Source of the DNA: Diatrype stigma
Taxonomy: Eukaryota; Ascomycota; Sordariomycetes; Xylariales; Diatrypaceae
Assembly (NCBI GenBank): GCA_022225965.2
Contig: JAKJXP020000129.1
Location: forward strand, 47,983-111,982
DNA: 64,000 nt
Direction of reading: 5' to 3'
Part shown: positions 33,987 to 46,911 of the stretch, in pieces
Numbering within the stretch: position 1 is the first letter of the stretch
How the letters are laid out: each line of letters opens with the position of its first letter
Program-made: the position numbers and the translations under genes
Notes under the pieces: generated by a model
Seen by the model: the letters and a program-made list of their open reading frames with translations, nothing else
Database searches by the model: none
Told to the model about the DNA's origin: nothing

Positions 33987-36900
33987 ATGGCCGACCAGCG
34001 CACCTCCTCGAGCTCTACCTCGCGTCGGGCGAAGGCGGGCGATGATGTCGTTGGTCAGTTCATTATCGGTTCAGAGATAGGCAAAGGCAGCTTTGCCCAA
34101 GTCTACTCTGGCAAGCACAAGGTTCGTTACTTCACACCCCTCCCCTGTATATGTATATACCAGCTCGGCCTCTGCACAATTCCCTGCTATTCGTCAGTGT
34201 ATAGCGGACTGTTGTCTCTTCTATGTCTTGCTTGCAGGCTGCATAACTTGCTGGTTCTGAGTTCTGAGTCATCGTTGCTACGAGGGTCGCGGAGTTGGGC
34301 TAACTCACGCCGCAATAGGTTTCTGGCGCCGCCGTTGCTATCAAGTCTGTCGAACTCGCGCGACTTAACAAGAAGCTGAAGGAGAACCTGTATAGCGAGA
34401 TCAAGATCCTCAAGAAGCTGCGCCACCCTCACATAGTTGCCCTCCATGATTGTATCGAGTCCACAACCCACATCAACCTCATTATGGAATACTGCGAGCT
34501 GGGTGACTTATCGCTGTTCATCAAGAAGCGGGACAAGCTTGCCACAAACCCTGCGACCTACGAGATGGCCCGAAAATACCCTAGCGTTCCCAATGCCGGA
34601 CTGAACGAGGTGGTGATCCGCCATTTCCTCAAGCAACTTGCGAGTGCGCTTCAGTTCTTGCGCCAGGGCAACTTCGTTCATCGGGACGTGAAGCCGCAGA
34701 ACCTGTTGTTGCTCCCATCGATCCTGTTCAGGAAGATGAATAAAGACAGTCGTTTGGTTCTCAGCGCGAGTGAGGATTCGTTAATACCCGCTGCTGGGTT
34801 GGAGTCACTCCCGATGCTGAAGCTTGCGGACTTCGGGTTTGCCCGTGTCCTACCCTCGACGTCTCTGGCTGAGACGCTCTGTGGCTCCCCTCTCTACATG
34901 GCGCCTGAGATATTGCGCTACGAGAGATACGACGCTAAGGCCGACTTGTGGTCTGTCGGCACTGTTCTCTATGAAATGGTCTCCGGCAAGCCACCTTTCC
35001 GTGCTAGTAATCACGTCGAACTGTTAAGGAAGATTGAGCATGCCGAAGATCAGATCAAATTCTCCAGAGAATGTCAGGTCAGCTCAGACATGAAAAGTCT
35101 GATCCGTGCTCTCCTAAAGCGCAATCCGGTGGAGAGAATCAGTTTCGAGAACTTCTTCAACCACCCTGTAGTCACTAGTGCTATTCCTGGCCTGGTGGGT
35201 AATGATGTGCCCACAGTATCACCCCAGCCGCAGGGTCGCTCGGTCAAGGAAGTCCGAGCCGTCGCAAAGAGTGACGAACCTCAGCCAAGCCTACGTCGGC
35301 AGTCCTTCCATCGCCGTTACGCTACCGAACAGGACGCGTCCCGGCAAGATGCTGGCTCGCCCTCGCCTCGTGAGCGACAAGCGAAGCCCTCGCCATTAGC
35401 CATTCAAACTGAGTTCGAAGGGCAAGACCTATCAGCCCGAGAAACACAGCGCATCACTCAATCTCCTCGCGAAGATATCACCCCAGGTCTGGGAATCAGG
35501 AGACCTCAGCCGGCACCATCTACGTCTGCACCTACTCGGGGTGCGCTGAACCAAGATCGTCGTGGTCGGAACGCATCGAATGCATCACTGAACAGATATA
35601 CCCACGAGGGGCAGGATCCACAACCAAATCAACCCAGTGGTATTAGCAAAGGGAAAAGTCGATATGAAGGCGCTTCTTCCGATGACAGGGAAAAAACTGC
35701 CCAAGACATTGCCTTCGAGAAGGAATATGTCGTCGTGGAGAAGAAGCACGTCGAGGTAAACGCATTCGCCGACGAGCTGGCCGCTAAAGGAGCCCAGGCA
35801 CAAGCCATGTCCCCTAGGTCTGGGCAGATTATCCGTCGTGCAACTCAACAAGGCATGCCCACGTCGACAACAGGAGCTGTCCCGGCACACCCTTCCAATG
35901 CTCTTCAAATAGCCCAGGGCAAGCCGCGACCAGATCACTACCGGCGGGGTTCATACGACAAGAACCTCTCTGGCAGTCCGAACTCGACGACTTCTGTTAT
36001 TTCCAAGGCCATTCAAGACGCCAGTTTACGACTGTTCGGGTTTAAATATCCCTCACACATGCTTGGTAAAGGTCCATCGCCGCCCCATCTTTACAATCCT
36101 TTCCCGACATACCCCATCCCAACGTCACCCGCGGGTCTCATTACGGACGGGCGGCAAGGGGGCCTAGTTGATGAAGATGCACGGGTTGCTCAGTGCATAG
36201 AAGACTTGGCGACTCGAAGCGATGTCGTCTGGGGCTTCGCCGAAGTCAAATATAAGCAACTTGTGCCATTGACACCCTCAATGGATCATGGCCTAGGAGG
36301 AGCGTCCGCCGAAAAGGTAGCATTGGATGAGGAAGACGGCCTCACCATAGAGGCAGTGGTGGTCCTTTCAGAGGAGGCCCTCGTTCTCTATGTCAAGGCG
36401 CTTTCGCTGCTCGCTAAGTCAATGGACATAGCAAGTATCTGGTGGGCGCGGAAGGCGCGGGGAGACACCACTGGAGCGCCCCAAGTCATCTCAAGAGATC
36501 TAGGAGTAGCACAGAACCTCGTTACGAGGGTCAATTCAGCTGTCCAGTGGGTCCGCAAGCGATTTAATGAGACGTTGGAAAAGGCCGACGTGGTGAAACT
36601 CAAGTTGGTTGAGGCCCAGAAGCAGCTGCCAAAGGACCATCCAAGCCACCCAGACAATAATCAACACGAGATCGCCTCAAGTGCTTCTGGTACAGAGGGG
36701 GTCATACTGACTACTGGCCTAAGCGCAGAGAAGCTCATGTACGAGCGAGCCGTTGAGATGAGTCGGGCTGCTGCTATCAACGAAATATCCAACGAAGATT
36801 TGAGCGGGTGCGAGATCTCATACGTTACGGCCATTCGCATGCTCGAAGCCGTCCTCGACAACGACGAAGACCTTTCCAAGAGGAAACTCCCAGGGACCTC

Positions 36901-37165
36901 AGATGCAGAACGGGACCTGGCGCGAGAGGGGGCATCGGAGATTAACCCGGACGATCAGCAATCGGTTCATAAGAGTAAGTTCTGGTTGGTTGCTTGCATG
37001 ATGATACGTTGAACTAACATGTATCAAGTGATCCAAATGATTACTGGCAGACTCACCGCTCTTCGAAAGAAGATACAAATGATCGCCAATGCCTCAAAGG
37101 CTCAGCAGCAAAGTGCCCGCAGGCGGAGCGGTGATAGCACTCCGCGAAGCGTTCCCTCTGAGTAA
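33987..37165 (+). CDS. ATG1: autophagy serine/threonine kinase Atg1
   Basis: Exons 33987-34121, 34319-36974 and 37029-37165 give 975 residues, the usual Atg1 size in filamentous fungi. Atg1 with Atg13 and Atg17 starts autophagosome formation at the pre-autophagosomal structure. The kinase domain spans about residues 24-325: glycine loop GKGSFAQV at 32-39, ATP Lys54 in [12 protein letters not shown] with Asp168, DFG at 216-218 and the activation end [11 protein letters not shown]. Atg1-specific features are the insert between catalytic loop and DFG ([17 protein letters not shown]) and the conserved C-terminal region from about [27 protein letters not shown] to [13 protein letters not shown], which binds Atg13. 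The middle is Ser/Pro/Gln-rich and probably disordered. The first donor is GTTCGT. The first intron is 197 nt, the second 54 nt. Confidence 0.95.
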
Positions 37166-39328
37166 TTCATGAAGCAGGAGTTCTGGTCTACGATTTATGA
37201 CACATTTTACATGGATTCTGTACTCTCATTCACCCGAAAGCATGGTCTTCGACGATTCTTATTTCTCTTCGACATGGTGCCTAGGCGGCCGATTCGTTTA
37301 TCATTTCCATTGCCTCGAAAATTAATCGCAAGGCGTTTCGGACAGGGCGGATGCACCCGTTTGCAGGCTGCATTGTTTATAGGTTTTCAGAGTCTCTGCA
37401 TCTATTGCACCTTCATTGGATCACAATGGACGCCGGTTCGCGCTGTTGTATGAATTTTGTCAGAACTAGGGGAGCAACTCCGGCGCAGGCTAGGGGGTAC
37501 ACGGCACCTAGGCGAAGGCGATCCTGGCTGGCTCTTTCTTCCTAGGATAAGGGATGGCGTAGTGGACCATTTCTATGTTTGTTTCCTATCATTATATTTA
37601 CGAGGACACAATGTCCTGCTCGGACCTGCAATCGACTTGCGGAAAGTTGGTTGCATGTTACCTTATCTTGCTTTCAGTCATAGGCGAATCAGGGGTTCTT
37701 CATTAGAACTGATACGTCTGGCTACGAGGTTTCTAGGGTTTTCAGGTGTTCATGGTCTCACGGTCTGGTCTCGGTCTAGGTTCCAGGTTTTGGTCTTCCG
37801 GTCTCCTCTCATCCAGGCGCTGTTCCTTTTTGTTTTGCTTTTCTGCTTTCTCACGTGTCCTCGACACTTCTTTTGTATGATCTAGATTGACAAACAGGAA
37901 CGGCCCTCAAGGACTCTTGAGCATGGGGAGCGGATCACCTCGAGACAGAAAGAGGAGAGGAAGCATTTCTTATCCGCATCTGCTAGAGAAACTAGCAGCA
38001 GCATCATTTGCAGAAGGAGGGGTAAACCTCGCAGACAAATATCGATTAAATGAGAAAGGAAAAGAAAAAAGAGAAATATCCTGATACCGTTGGCCCTGTC
38101 CCATGTATCCTCTCAGCCCGTCTGTGCCTCCCGTCGTAGAAAGGGATGAAAGAAAGGTAGGAACGTAAACGTAGTAAGCTACTTATATACATTAGATACA
38201 TGTAGGTGGCCTCTGCTGACATATCATGCCTACATCATGAAGTCATTGCCAACTATTTGACTATGTAGTACCTATCTCAGGCAGGCTTCATATGTACGCC
38301 GACCTTGACTGCCTACCAGGTAGTCCTGATCTAGCCACCTAGCCGGAGTAGTACCCAAAGAGTGTTGTACAGCTAGATATATATACAAGTCTTGAATTTG
38401 AAATAGTCCAAACTATGCCCCCGTTAATGGTCTATAAAGGCAGTAAGAGCTATGTAAAATACCTATCATCTATCCATGATTTCAACTCAAACCATGATAC
38501 CGAAGATAGGTAGGGCGATACCACCAACGTTAAGTAAGCGGAATAGTAGTATATTTCAACAACTACCTGGAATTTAGATGTAGCATTCGTCTACTTGGGG
38601 TGGTAGACGAACTTGAGGTCCGCATTCTCACACGTACCTGTTATATAATGGTGTTGCGACGACGTATTATATACCGTCGTTATGGGCTTTGGCTACGGAT
38701 GGCAATATAAGTTGTGAGGGAAGGTTCATAAAATAATCATGAGCAAATGAGTAAGTAAAGCGCCAGGTATTGAATTCAATTTTGAAGGACTGGTTCGCGA
38801 ACTGGGGTTTCCTTCTCGATCGGATACGTGGGTACATGTAGGTGCCCTTTAGCACACACCTACTCTTGGTAAGCTGGGTCATTTCATTCGCCTTATGCTA
38901 AGTTAAGCATAAATAACTACGTTTTCCGCTCACACGAATAGCGGCTTCCTGTTGGTGAAGTTTGAGGATCAGGGATAGGGTGAGAGTGGGAGTGAGGGCG
39001 AGAGTGAGCGGGATTGAGAGTGAGAGGATGGTTGGTCCCTTGGTATTCGGCTGGTGATCGGCGGAGGGGCAAAAACCCAGAACAAGACAAGAACGATTAG
39101 TTAGGTACGCTTGGTAGTTACGCACGCCTTGATCTTGTTCTTCTCTAAACTATCCCTTTCGCTGACTACCTACTTACCTACCAATGTGGTCAGGTGGACA
39201 TCTATCTTCCAGTTCTGTTCTGCCCATTCCATCAGCTGCTCTTGCTAATTAGATGCTTCATGGAAGCCTCCCCTCCCCCTCCGAGGAATTAGATAACTAA
39301 TACGCCGTGTCAGCCATGTATGTACGCG

Positions 39329-39341
39329 CGCGCGCGCCCGC
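39329..39341. repeat. CG dinucleotide run
   Basis: A short alternating GC tract, striking in otherwise AT-neutral intergenic DNA and a possible Z-DNA former. Confidence 0.5.
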
Positions 39342-40171
39342 CTGCGGCGTGTCATTCTGTTCGCCACGTCGCCGCCGACTGGTCGTTCGTCGTCGTCATC
39401 GTAAGCGAAAAGTCATAGTCGTCAGCGGCGATGGTAGGCCTCATGCGACTGACTGAATTCGACAGCGAAGTTATCGTCACGGGGCAGGGTGATATATCTA
39501 ATCTACCTATACGTCGATGCTCGGATTGGGGTTCGGCCGAGAATAGAGCGATCATCTATGTTTTCTACAAGTACTGAGATTCAGCCCGTGCCGGTTTACA
39601 TTGAGGCATTGGGCCATACGTGCCGATAACAAGCAGAATCTAGGTAGTTTATACGTATGAGAACTGCCGTACCTACTAGTCTAGGTAGGTATGTGCGTTG
39701 CCCGGTAGTTAGACGCTGTTTCGTACGAAAGATCCCTCGCAATATCATACAGGTCCCCATATAGCAGACACATCCCGATGTCCGTCCAATGTGCAAATAG
39801 AAGGAGAAAATCGGGAGGCAGGTACAATACATAAGTCAGTCAGTCAGGTTTATCTGTCAGGTACCGAACCAGGGCGGCATGACCTACATACGTCAAGGGG
39901 CCCAAGGGCGAAAACAAGACGTCATTTCTGGCGCCGACTTTCTCGAATGCCAGGCCTCAAGCTTAGTTGCTTTTTACTTACCTACCTATGACCTGCAGGC
40001 CCAGTCACCCTCCCTCCCTCCCGCACCCCGGTCCTCAGATATAGGAGACCGGGCAAATTTACCTAGGTAGTTATGGGCAAGGAATAACCACCTATATTTG
40101 ATAACTAGTAGACATTTGCATGCGTGGGCTGGGAGGCGAGGCGGTGTTTTCTTCCTGTCCTTCTTGCTCTA

Positions 40172-40206
40172 CTCGTCAGAAGCGTTTAGCTATAGCCCCT
40201 GACGAG
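40172..40206. mobile_element. 35-bp TA-flanked inverted repeat with MITE-like ends
   Basis: The left end CTCGTCAG and right end CTGACGAG are exact inverted copies, flanked on both sides by TA. The same eight bases and TA flanks terminate the 610 bp MITE at 55263-55872; the right end also keeps the next two G residues of that terminal repeat. It could be a severe internal deletion derivative, or a chance hairpin. Confidence 0.35.
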
Positions 40207-41990
40207 TATTCGTTCTTCGTTGAAGCTCCTCTCTCCTGGTTACCTACCTAGGTACCTAGGTAGTAGTCCACTTTCTACCGCATGCATTGGCTTGCATAGG
40301 TACGGAAAATCGCTACAGATGACTCAAACAGGGCCCTCTTTCTATCTAGGTATGCTGTTTGTACGTGAGATATGTAAGGTATTCACTATACGTAGTACTA
40401 CTACTACGTACGTTGCTATGGCGGGGAAGCAGAGCTAGCTCCCCCCTCCCAAGAGCTTTTCTTGACTACCAGGTACCAAAACTAACCACCCGCTTACCTT
40501 ACCTTGCCTACGTTACCTTAACTAGAGGATAATTAGTCTAGCTTGCAGATAGCTACCTACTATGTAGGCATGTAGGGTGGTGCGGGATATGACGTCGAGG
40601 GAGCCACGGAGGTGCATATGGGTGGGAGTTGGACCCCTTAAATCCGGTATACTACGGCACGTAGCCCGGGGGGGCAAGCAGCAGGACAGGAGGGGGAGGG
40701 TCTTGATACCTACCTGTAGGCATCGAGTGATGCTGGGTTGAATATCTAACTACGTTGTAGGTCGGGTGGTTGGCAATACTGATTACATACCTACATTATA
40801 TTTCGACTGCCTCAACTACCTCATAGCTCCTAGATAACAACTAACAACCAACTACTGTAACTAATGAGAAAGCGCACGAGGTAGTTGGTGGTGAGAAGTA
40901 TAGTTAAACTAGTTACTACATATTGGTGGATATTTCAACGCTTACTTACGTAGGCTCTGAGGCTTTGGCACTTGCTGATCTGCCCAAGCTTGAGGTCCTC
41001 TCAGTAGGTAGTTTATTAATTACCTAACCGCCGTTAACGTAAGCAGTTAGATAGACACTTAGTTTGTAACCCGGACGTATATAGTATTGCACAATCGTAT
41101 GAGCGTACGTACAGTATGTGTCGGTGTCGGTATCGAATTCTCCTTCATGTGCTCCTCCTATCAGGCTATGTTGTAGGCTTGGCACGGCTTGGCAGGTCGA
41201 GTTGAGCTAGAGGGCGCATTACCACGAGTGATCGACACCAACTGCCAACCGGCTCGGGAGATGCATCTTAGGGAAGCTGTGAAGGGCAAGAATCAACAAC
41301 TAGAACAACTATTGTAGGGCCGAGGTGCCCCTAGCTAGCTTTTCTCGGTTTCTCATTGCTACTCTGCTACTGTGATAGGCCCTACCTTGGCAGCTTGGCT
41401 GGGTGGATGTCTGGCAGTTCTGGCCGCTCACCCGTCCTGTCGGCCAGTCCCTCTATCCAACCAGGCAAGCAGGCACGCAAGCAAGCAGACAGGCTGGCAG
41501 ACAAGCAGGCCGAGAGGCAGGGGAGGGGGGTAATACTGGAGATGTTTCGAGTTTAACTGGGGTCCGCAGGGTCCATAGTAAGGGTCCATAACTGTGTCTT
41601 TTGCCTGCCCGTGCTAGTTTATAACAGTGGTGTTTATAACTAGAGTCCTGTCATGGAGGGTTGTTACGTAGGGCTGGAAGTGGCTGACCAGTCCCAATGC
41701 TGTTACTTGGAACACTTACTTGACTTACAAGAATCAACATGAGCTAGCTCAAGTCGGCATTCAAGATAGACAGACATTAGGGAGAGACGGACTCTTGACA
41801 CGAAGCCCTGATAGAGGAGCGCTACTAGATGCTACCTTAGCTAGGTAGTCAGCTATAACTGATTGCGAAAGAGCCATAACCTCGAGGTTCATCCATATCA
41901 CGCATTACGCAATTTGCCCAATATCAAAAGTCCCCGGCCCATTGGCGGCATAGTTGGGGACGCAAGGAGCCTACCTTGGAGCAAGAAGCC

Positions 41991-42032
41991 GGAAGCAGGA
42001 AGCAGGAAGCAGGAAGCAGGAAGCAGGAAGCA
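41991..42032. repeat. 7-bp tandem repeat
   Basis: Six exact copies of GGAAGCA in intergenic DNA. Confidence 0.9.
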
Positions 42033-43187
42033 GGAACGAGAGCTTGTTTCTTGACCCGTTGTCCGCTGCCCGCTGCCAGTTTCTAGCTAAAGCCGGTAGG
42101 TTTTGCCATACGTCGTACCTACATTAAGGTCAAACCATATATGTGTGTGCGAACCGAAGGATCGTAATTTCAATACGAGAAGTTAAAACATAGAGAAAAA
42201 GGGATAATACGAGATAAGAGAGAGGGAAAAGAGAGAAGAGGAGGGAAAAGAAAGACAAGTGGACAGTCAGGTTTGGGAGAAACCCAGAAGGTGGTCAAAC
42301 TCGGCGCTGCTGCATTGCTGAAGTGATGTCAAAAAGGTTTCCGCCTCGTCCAACCCCCGAAATCCAGGTTGGATACAATATCTGATATCATTCTTGTTCT
42401 GCAAGTAATGCCAGCAATACCAGACAGGGTTCCAGTTAACTAGATCTTGGTGCCCATTGACCCTAGTCTAGAGAGAGGCAGAGGTTGTTACAAGGGCTAT
42501 GTTAAGGTTGATGGAACGTCAAAGGCTCTCTCACACGAGCTTTACGTACGATTGTGTAACAAGAACCTGATATCTTGGATTCTGTTCTGAAATACAGTGT
42601 TCCTGGCTTTGAGAAACTGTACAGACATAACAGTTATGTGATTGGACATGTTGTACTTGTGAGGAGTTCTTCTATAGTAATTTCTGAGGTTACAGGTAAT
42701 TAGCAGCTGAGATCTACTGCGGATTGTACCTACAGCAAAGTTGGCTGATAGGCTGAGAGGCTTGCAGTATGTATTACAAGGAGCTCATTACAAGGTAGTC
42801 TAGCTGCCAACAAGGACCTTCCCGTTGAACCAACTTGCCTCAACGGGGGTCGATTAGGTGCTATTATGGGTGCCTAGTTATGTAGTCTAGAGCGCCAGGT
42901 CTAGATGTATTGTATTGTACATACCGTTAATGACACCGACGGCTTAGCTACCGTACTAAGGTTAGCCATCTAGCCACTGTGTTACGCACCTAGGTACCGT
43001 GTCCAGGGTGCCTGGGTGGGTGGCTACCTACACGGCGTTTCTCTTCCCCTACCTACCATGTATGTATACTACCTACCTACATGTAGTAAGTGAAATCATA
43101 TCCACACTCCAAGCCACAACCCTCCAGGCCCTCCCATACCTAACTATGTAGCTAACTAGTAGGTACAATACCTACATAACTAATTAC

Positions 43188-43372
43188 TGCCACCAATGCC
43201 ACTACCACCTGCGACTACAACTACCTCGACTGCCTACCTACCGCTACCGCCACCGCTACAGCTACTACAGCTACAGCTACAGCTACCTACCGCTACTGTT
43301 ACCACTCGGCCACTCGGCCACTCTGTCACTCGGCCACTCTGCCACTCTGCCACTCCTGCCACTCTCCCTAAT
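43188..43372. repeat. C-rich compound tandem repeat
   Basis: Degenerate CTACAG/CTACCG units pass into CACTCGGC/CACTCTGC units. All lie within 850 bases upstream of the RhoGAP start. Confidence 0.7.
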
Positions 43373-43740
43373 TACTACTCGCTCTTGAAGCTCGATACGC
43401 CATAGCAAGAGGGGGCAAAGCAATCGATTGTCGCGTCGCGTCTCAATACCAAGCAGCTACAGCTACCAAGCAGATACCAATACCTTCCAAGCATATGAGA
43501 CTACCTGGATTAGGCGGTAGTCATTCACTCGTTCATCCATCAGGCCCTGCGACCAACCAAGCCAGCCCAGGCCCATCTTCGGGGCCAAACCCATACTATC
43601 CCGTCTCTATCTGTACCTACACCTGCACCCGCACCCGCCAGGCCTGTGTGCGATCAAAGCCCAAACCACACGATTCGCCTCATCCCGCTCCTACGTAACT
43701 CCCATCGCCGCAACGACAAGCAGCCGGGCAGCCAAGACCA

Positions 43741-43804
43741 GCAGACAGGCAAGACAGATAGGCAGATAGGCAGACGGACAAACAGACAAACAGACAGACA
43801 GACG
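43741..43804. repeat. CAGA-type tandem repeat
   Basis: CAGACAGG, CAGATAGG and CAGACAAA units end in pure CAGA copies about 220 bases upstream of the RhoGAP start. Confidence 0.75.
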
Positions 43805-44024
43805 GTCGACCGCAATTCCCAGGCTTCATGCATTTTCCCCGCAGTTTTTCTACGAGCGATAGATAGCGACAAAGTAATCCATCATCCGGCCACAACGCTC
43901 ACGCGCTTCCCGGTCTAAACGTCACTACAGCATTACATTCCGAGTTGCGACCCGCCCACCCATCGTCGGGTCCGGGTGCTTTTAACTCTCGAGAGCGCGC
44001 GCGTCATTGCCTGGCGCAGACATA

Positions 44025-46911
44025 ATGAGCCCCAACATCTCCCCATCGAAGGGGCCACCGTCGAATCACCACCATCACCACAACCTGCTCCAACTCCCGC
44101 AGCAGCAAATGAGTACGAGCCCTCCCCAGCAACCTGCGCATCCGCCCTCCAATCCGCCAGCGTCCTCGCCCCCTAGTAAGCGCGACTTGAAGTCCTGGTG
44201 GAAGCGCTTCCAGAATCAGTCCAAGGATAGTAAGGACAGCCATGGTAAGCCTGCGCCCCCCTCTTCCAACTAATAAGTCGTGCCGCTCCTTGTCCCGTGC
44301 CCCGTCACCTCTGCTTTCGACCTTTTTCTTTGCTGCTTTGTTCGCCGACCCAGCCATGCGACTGCATCTCCCACGGCCGTCGTTCTTTTTCCTCTGTGAT
44401 AAGGCATTCCGCAGTATTTCATCCCTTTTGCTATCACAAGCACCTTTCAGGCAATCAATTCCTTCGCCCACGCTGTAAACAATACACAGCCTCACCTCGT
44501 CTCTCCAGCGAGGCACGAGCTGCTCTGCCCCACTTGGCAAAGACTCTATACACATCATCATGCGAAAACCGCCGAAGCCCAAGGCTCCAGCTAATGCTTC
44601 TTCTGTAGAACCGAAGACACAGGGCATCTTCGGGATTCCCTTGCGACAGAGTATACCATATGCGAACGTCGCCATTTCGCTTGTCGACGAAGATGGCAAA
44701 AGCTATATATACGGATATGTTCCGATCGTAGTTGCTAAATGTGGAGTATTTCTGAAAGAAAAAGGTGGGTGAAGACATCAGAAACGACTGACCCTTATAC
44801 CGACCGACGTACTGACGCTTGTGCCAGCCACGGGCATCGAGGGTATTTTCCGACTGAATGGCTCCGAGAAGCGGATTAAGGAGCTGAAGATACAGTTCGA
44901 CTCTCCCGACCGATACGGTAAAGGGCTGGTCTGGGATGGGTACACCGTACACGATGCCGCCAACGTGCTGCGGAGATATCTGAACGATTTACCCGAGCCT
45001 GTTGTACCACTGGACCTATATGAACGATTTCGGGAACCACTGCGCGGTCATACTAAGCAAGCGGTGGGGGATGCGGAAGGAACCCAGCTTGTCGAGAATT
45101 TTGACGAGCGGCAAGCCATCGCAAAATACCAGCAGCTTATCAAGGAGCTCCCTCCCCTGAACCGCCAGCTGCTCCTATACATTCTCGATTTATTGGCCGT
45201 ATTTGCTGCGAAGGCTGACGAGAACCGCATGACGGCCCAGAACCTTGCGGCCATATTCCAGCCCGGGATGCTTTCACATCCAGCGCACGCCATGGCACCC
45301 GAAGAGTATCGGTTGAATCAGTGTGTAATCATTTTCTTGATCGAGAATCAGGATCACTTCTTGATTGGAATGCAAGGCACCGGTACGGATGAGAAGACCA
45401 AGGAAGAGATCGAGAAAGGCACACCGACCATTGCAGCAACACCAGCGTCCCCAAGTCGCGTCTCTGGTGTCAACCGGACGGCTTCTAATTCTAGCGCGGC
45501 TGCCGAGAGTGTTGTTAGGGACGGCATGATTCGGAGGAACCGGTCGACATCGTCTCGACACTCGCGTCACTCCAACGGCGCGTCAACCCCGAATAGCCCT
45601 GCATTAGTCTCAACTCCAACAGGTGGCCTGGCCAGGAGTAATACGGTCCCTTCGAAGAAGTCTCCTCACATTCCCTCGGGCAGGTTTGCCACTCCTCGTC
45701 AAGACTCACCGTCCGTAGCAGTAGCTCCGGCGTCCCCTTCACCAGTAGGATTAGCCGTAGTGGCCCCAGCCACGGTGACTGAAGAAATCTCGGTGGTCTC
45801 GCCCGAACGATCACCCGCGCCGTCTACCGTAGCCCCGGCAGTATCTAATTCTACCTTGATGCCAGGCCCTCACGTAGCAGGCAGAAGTCAGGAAAGGCTA
45901 CTAGATCCTAACGTGGATGTCAACACCCCTGTGAAAGAACGGGCCCTACAAAACCTGTTCCAACGATCTCCCGGTTCTGATGGCGAAAGACGGCAGCCCA
46001 ATAAGCTACGAAAGAAGCGAATTATGAGCAGTACGAACCCCAGTGCACAGAGTTCAACATCGTCTCTGCCTCACTCTTCGACCGTCTCTCCACCAGTCGA
46101 ACACTCGAATCCGCTTGAGCAGAGGATTTCTAATATGGAACTTAACGGAAATGAGAACAGTGCTTCAGCCGACACGCCATCAGAGCCAACCCCCCGAGCA
46201 TCTCAAGTACCATCAACTAGTGCCGTTCAGCCCGAGTTTGATAGCGGCAAAGCTTTGAAGCCACAGCAGTCGCCACCGTCATCATTACACTCGTCTTCCA
46301 ATGAGGGCTCCGACAGAGACCAGGTCCCAGAAGAGATGTACCAAGTCGCTTCTGCTGAACAAGACAAAGACAGGAAGCGATGGCGCCTATCACGACATAA
46401 GGAGGATGATCCGATACACAAATCGGGTCAGAATCTTGGCGTAAATAGCCATGCGGAGATGAGCACCTCTACGATCGGTAGCGGCAGTAAGCCGAGAAAG
46501 AGTTGGACTGGCGAGTCTGGAGAGGTCGTGACTAGCCTCGCAGAAAGCGAAACCGGAAGCAAGGAGAAGGATGAGCCCAAAGGGCCTATCGGGTGGATTA
46601 AGAATAAATACCGAGAGGCCAAGGAAACGGCTGAGCAGAAACGGACCAAGTCACCTCCCGCAGATCATGGGCATAGATTCTTACCCCCGACAGCGACAGA
46701 GAGAAACTCAGATCCCCGGAGAAGGTCGGACGAAAGACAGGCTCCCACGATGGCGGCACCTGCTCCTATTCATGCACCAGCAACACCCCCTCCACACGGC
46801 GGGTTCCAGCTGCCTCCCTCTGGCTCTGCCCCAGCGCCGCATAATGTTCCATTACCTACATCACCACCCCCAGCGCGAACAACACACGAGGAACCATTTC
46901 ATAGCTCCTAG
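44025..46911 (+). CDS. RhoGAP domain protein, Sac7-like
   Basis: Exons 44025-44244, 44609-44764 and 44828-46911 give 819 residues. A Pro/His/Gln-rich N-terminus ends in the basic helix KRDLKSWWKRFQNQSKDSKDS. The RhoGAP domain follows at about 78-290: GIFGIPLRQSI...VPIVVAKCGVFLKEK, GIEGIFRLNGS with the arginine finger at Arg134, DAANVLRRYLNDLPEPVVP, LPPLNRQLLLYILDLL and the MTAQNLAAIFQPG motif. The arrangement matches fungal Sac7/Rga-type GAPs that switch off Rho1 and so tune cell-wall synthesis and actin. The long C-terminal half is Ser/Pro-rich, with a conserved-looking KKRIMSSTNPSAQSS patch and KGPIGWIKNKYREAKE near the end. The first intron is long (364 nt), chosen because the acceptor at 44608 alone joins in phase; a CTAAT branch site is present. 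Confidence 0.9.

Larger units (their letters stand above)
37166..44024. other. 6.9 kb gene-poor region between ATG1 and RhoGAP
   Basis: This is the longest stretch without a recognisable gene. The first 700 bases are the ATG1 3' flank. The rest is dense in TACCTACCTAGGTA-type words (for example 40238-40263, 42985-43085), short tandem repeats and a 35 bp hairpin at 40172-40206. The 400 bases before 44025 are C-rich and probably leader sequence of the RhoGAP gene. None of the frames has protein character. Confidence 0.55.
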
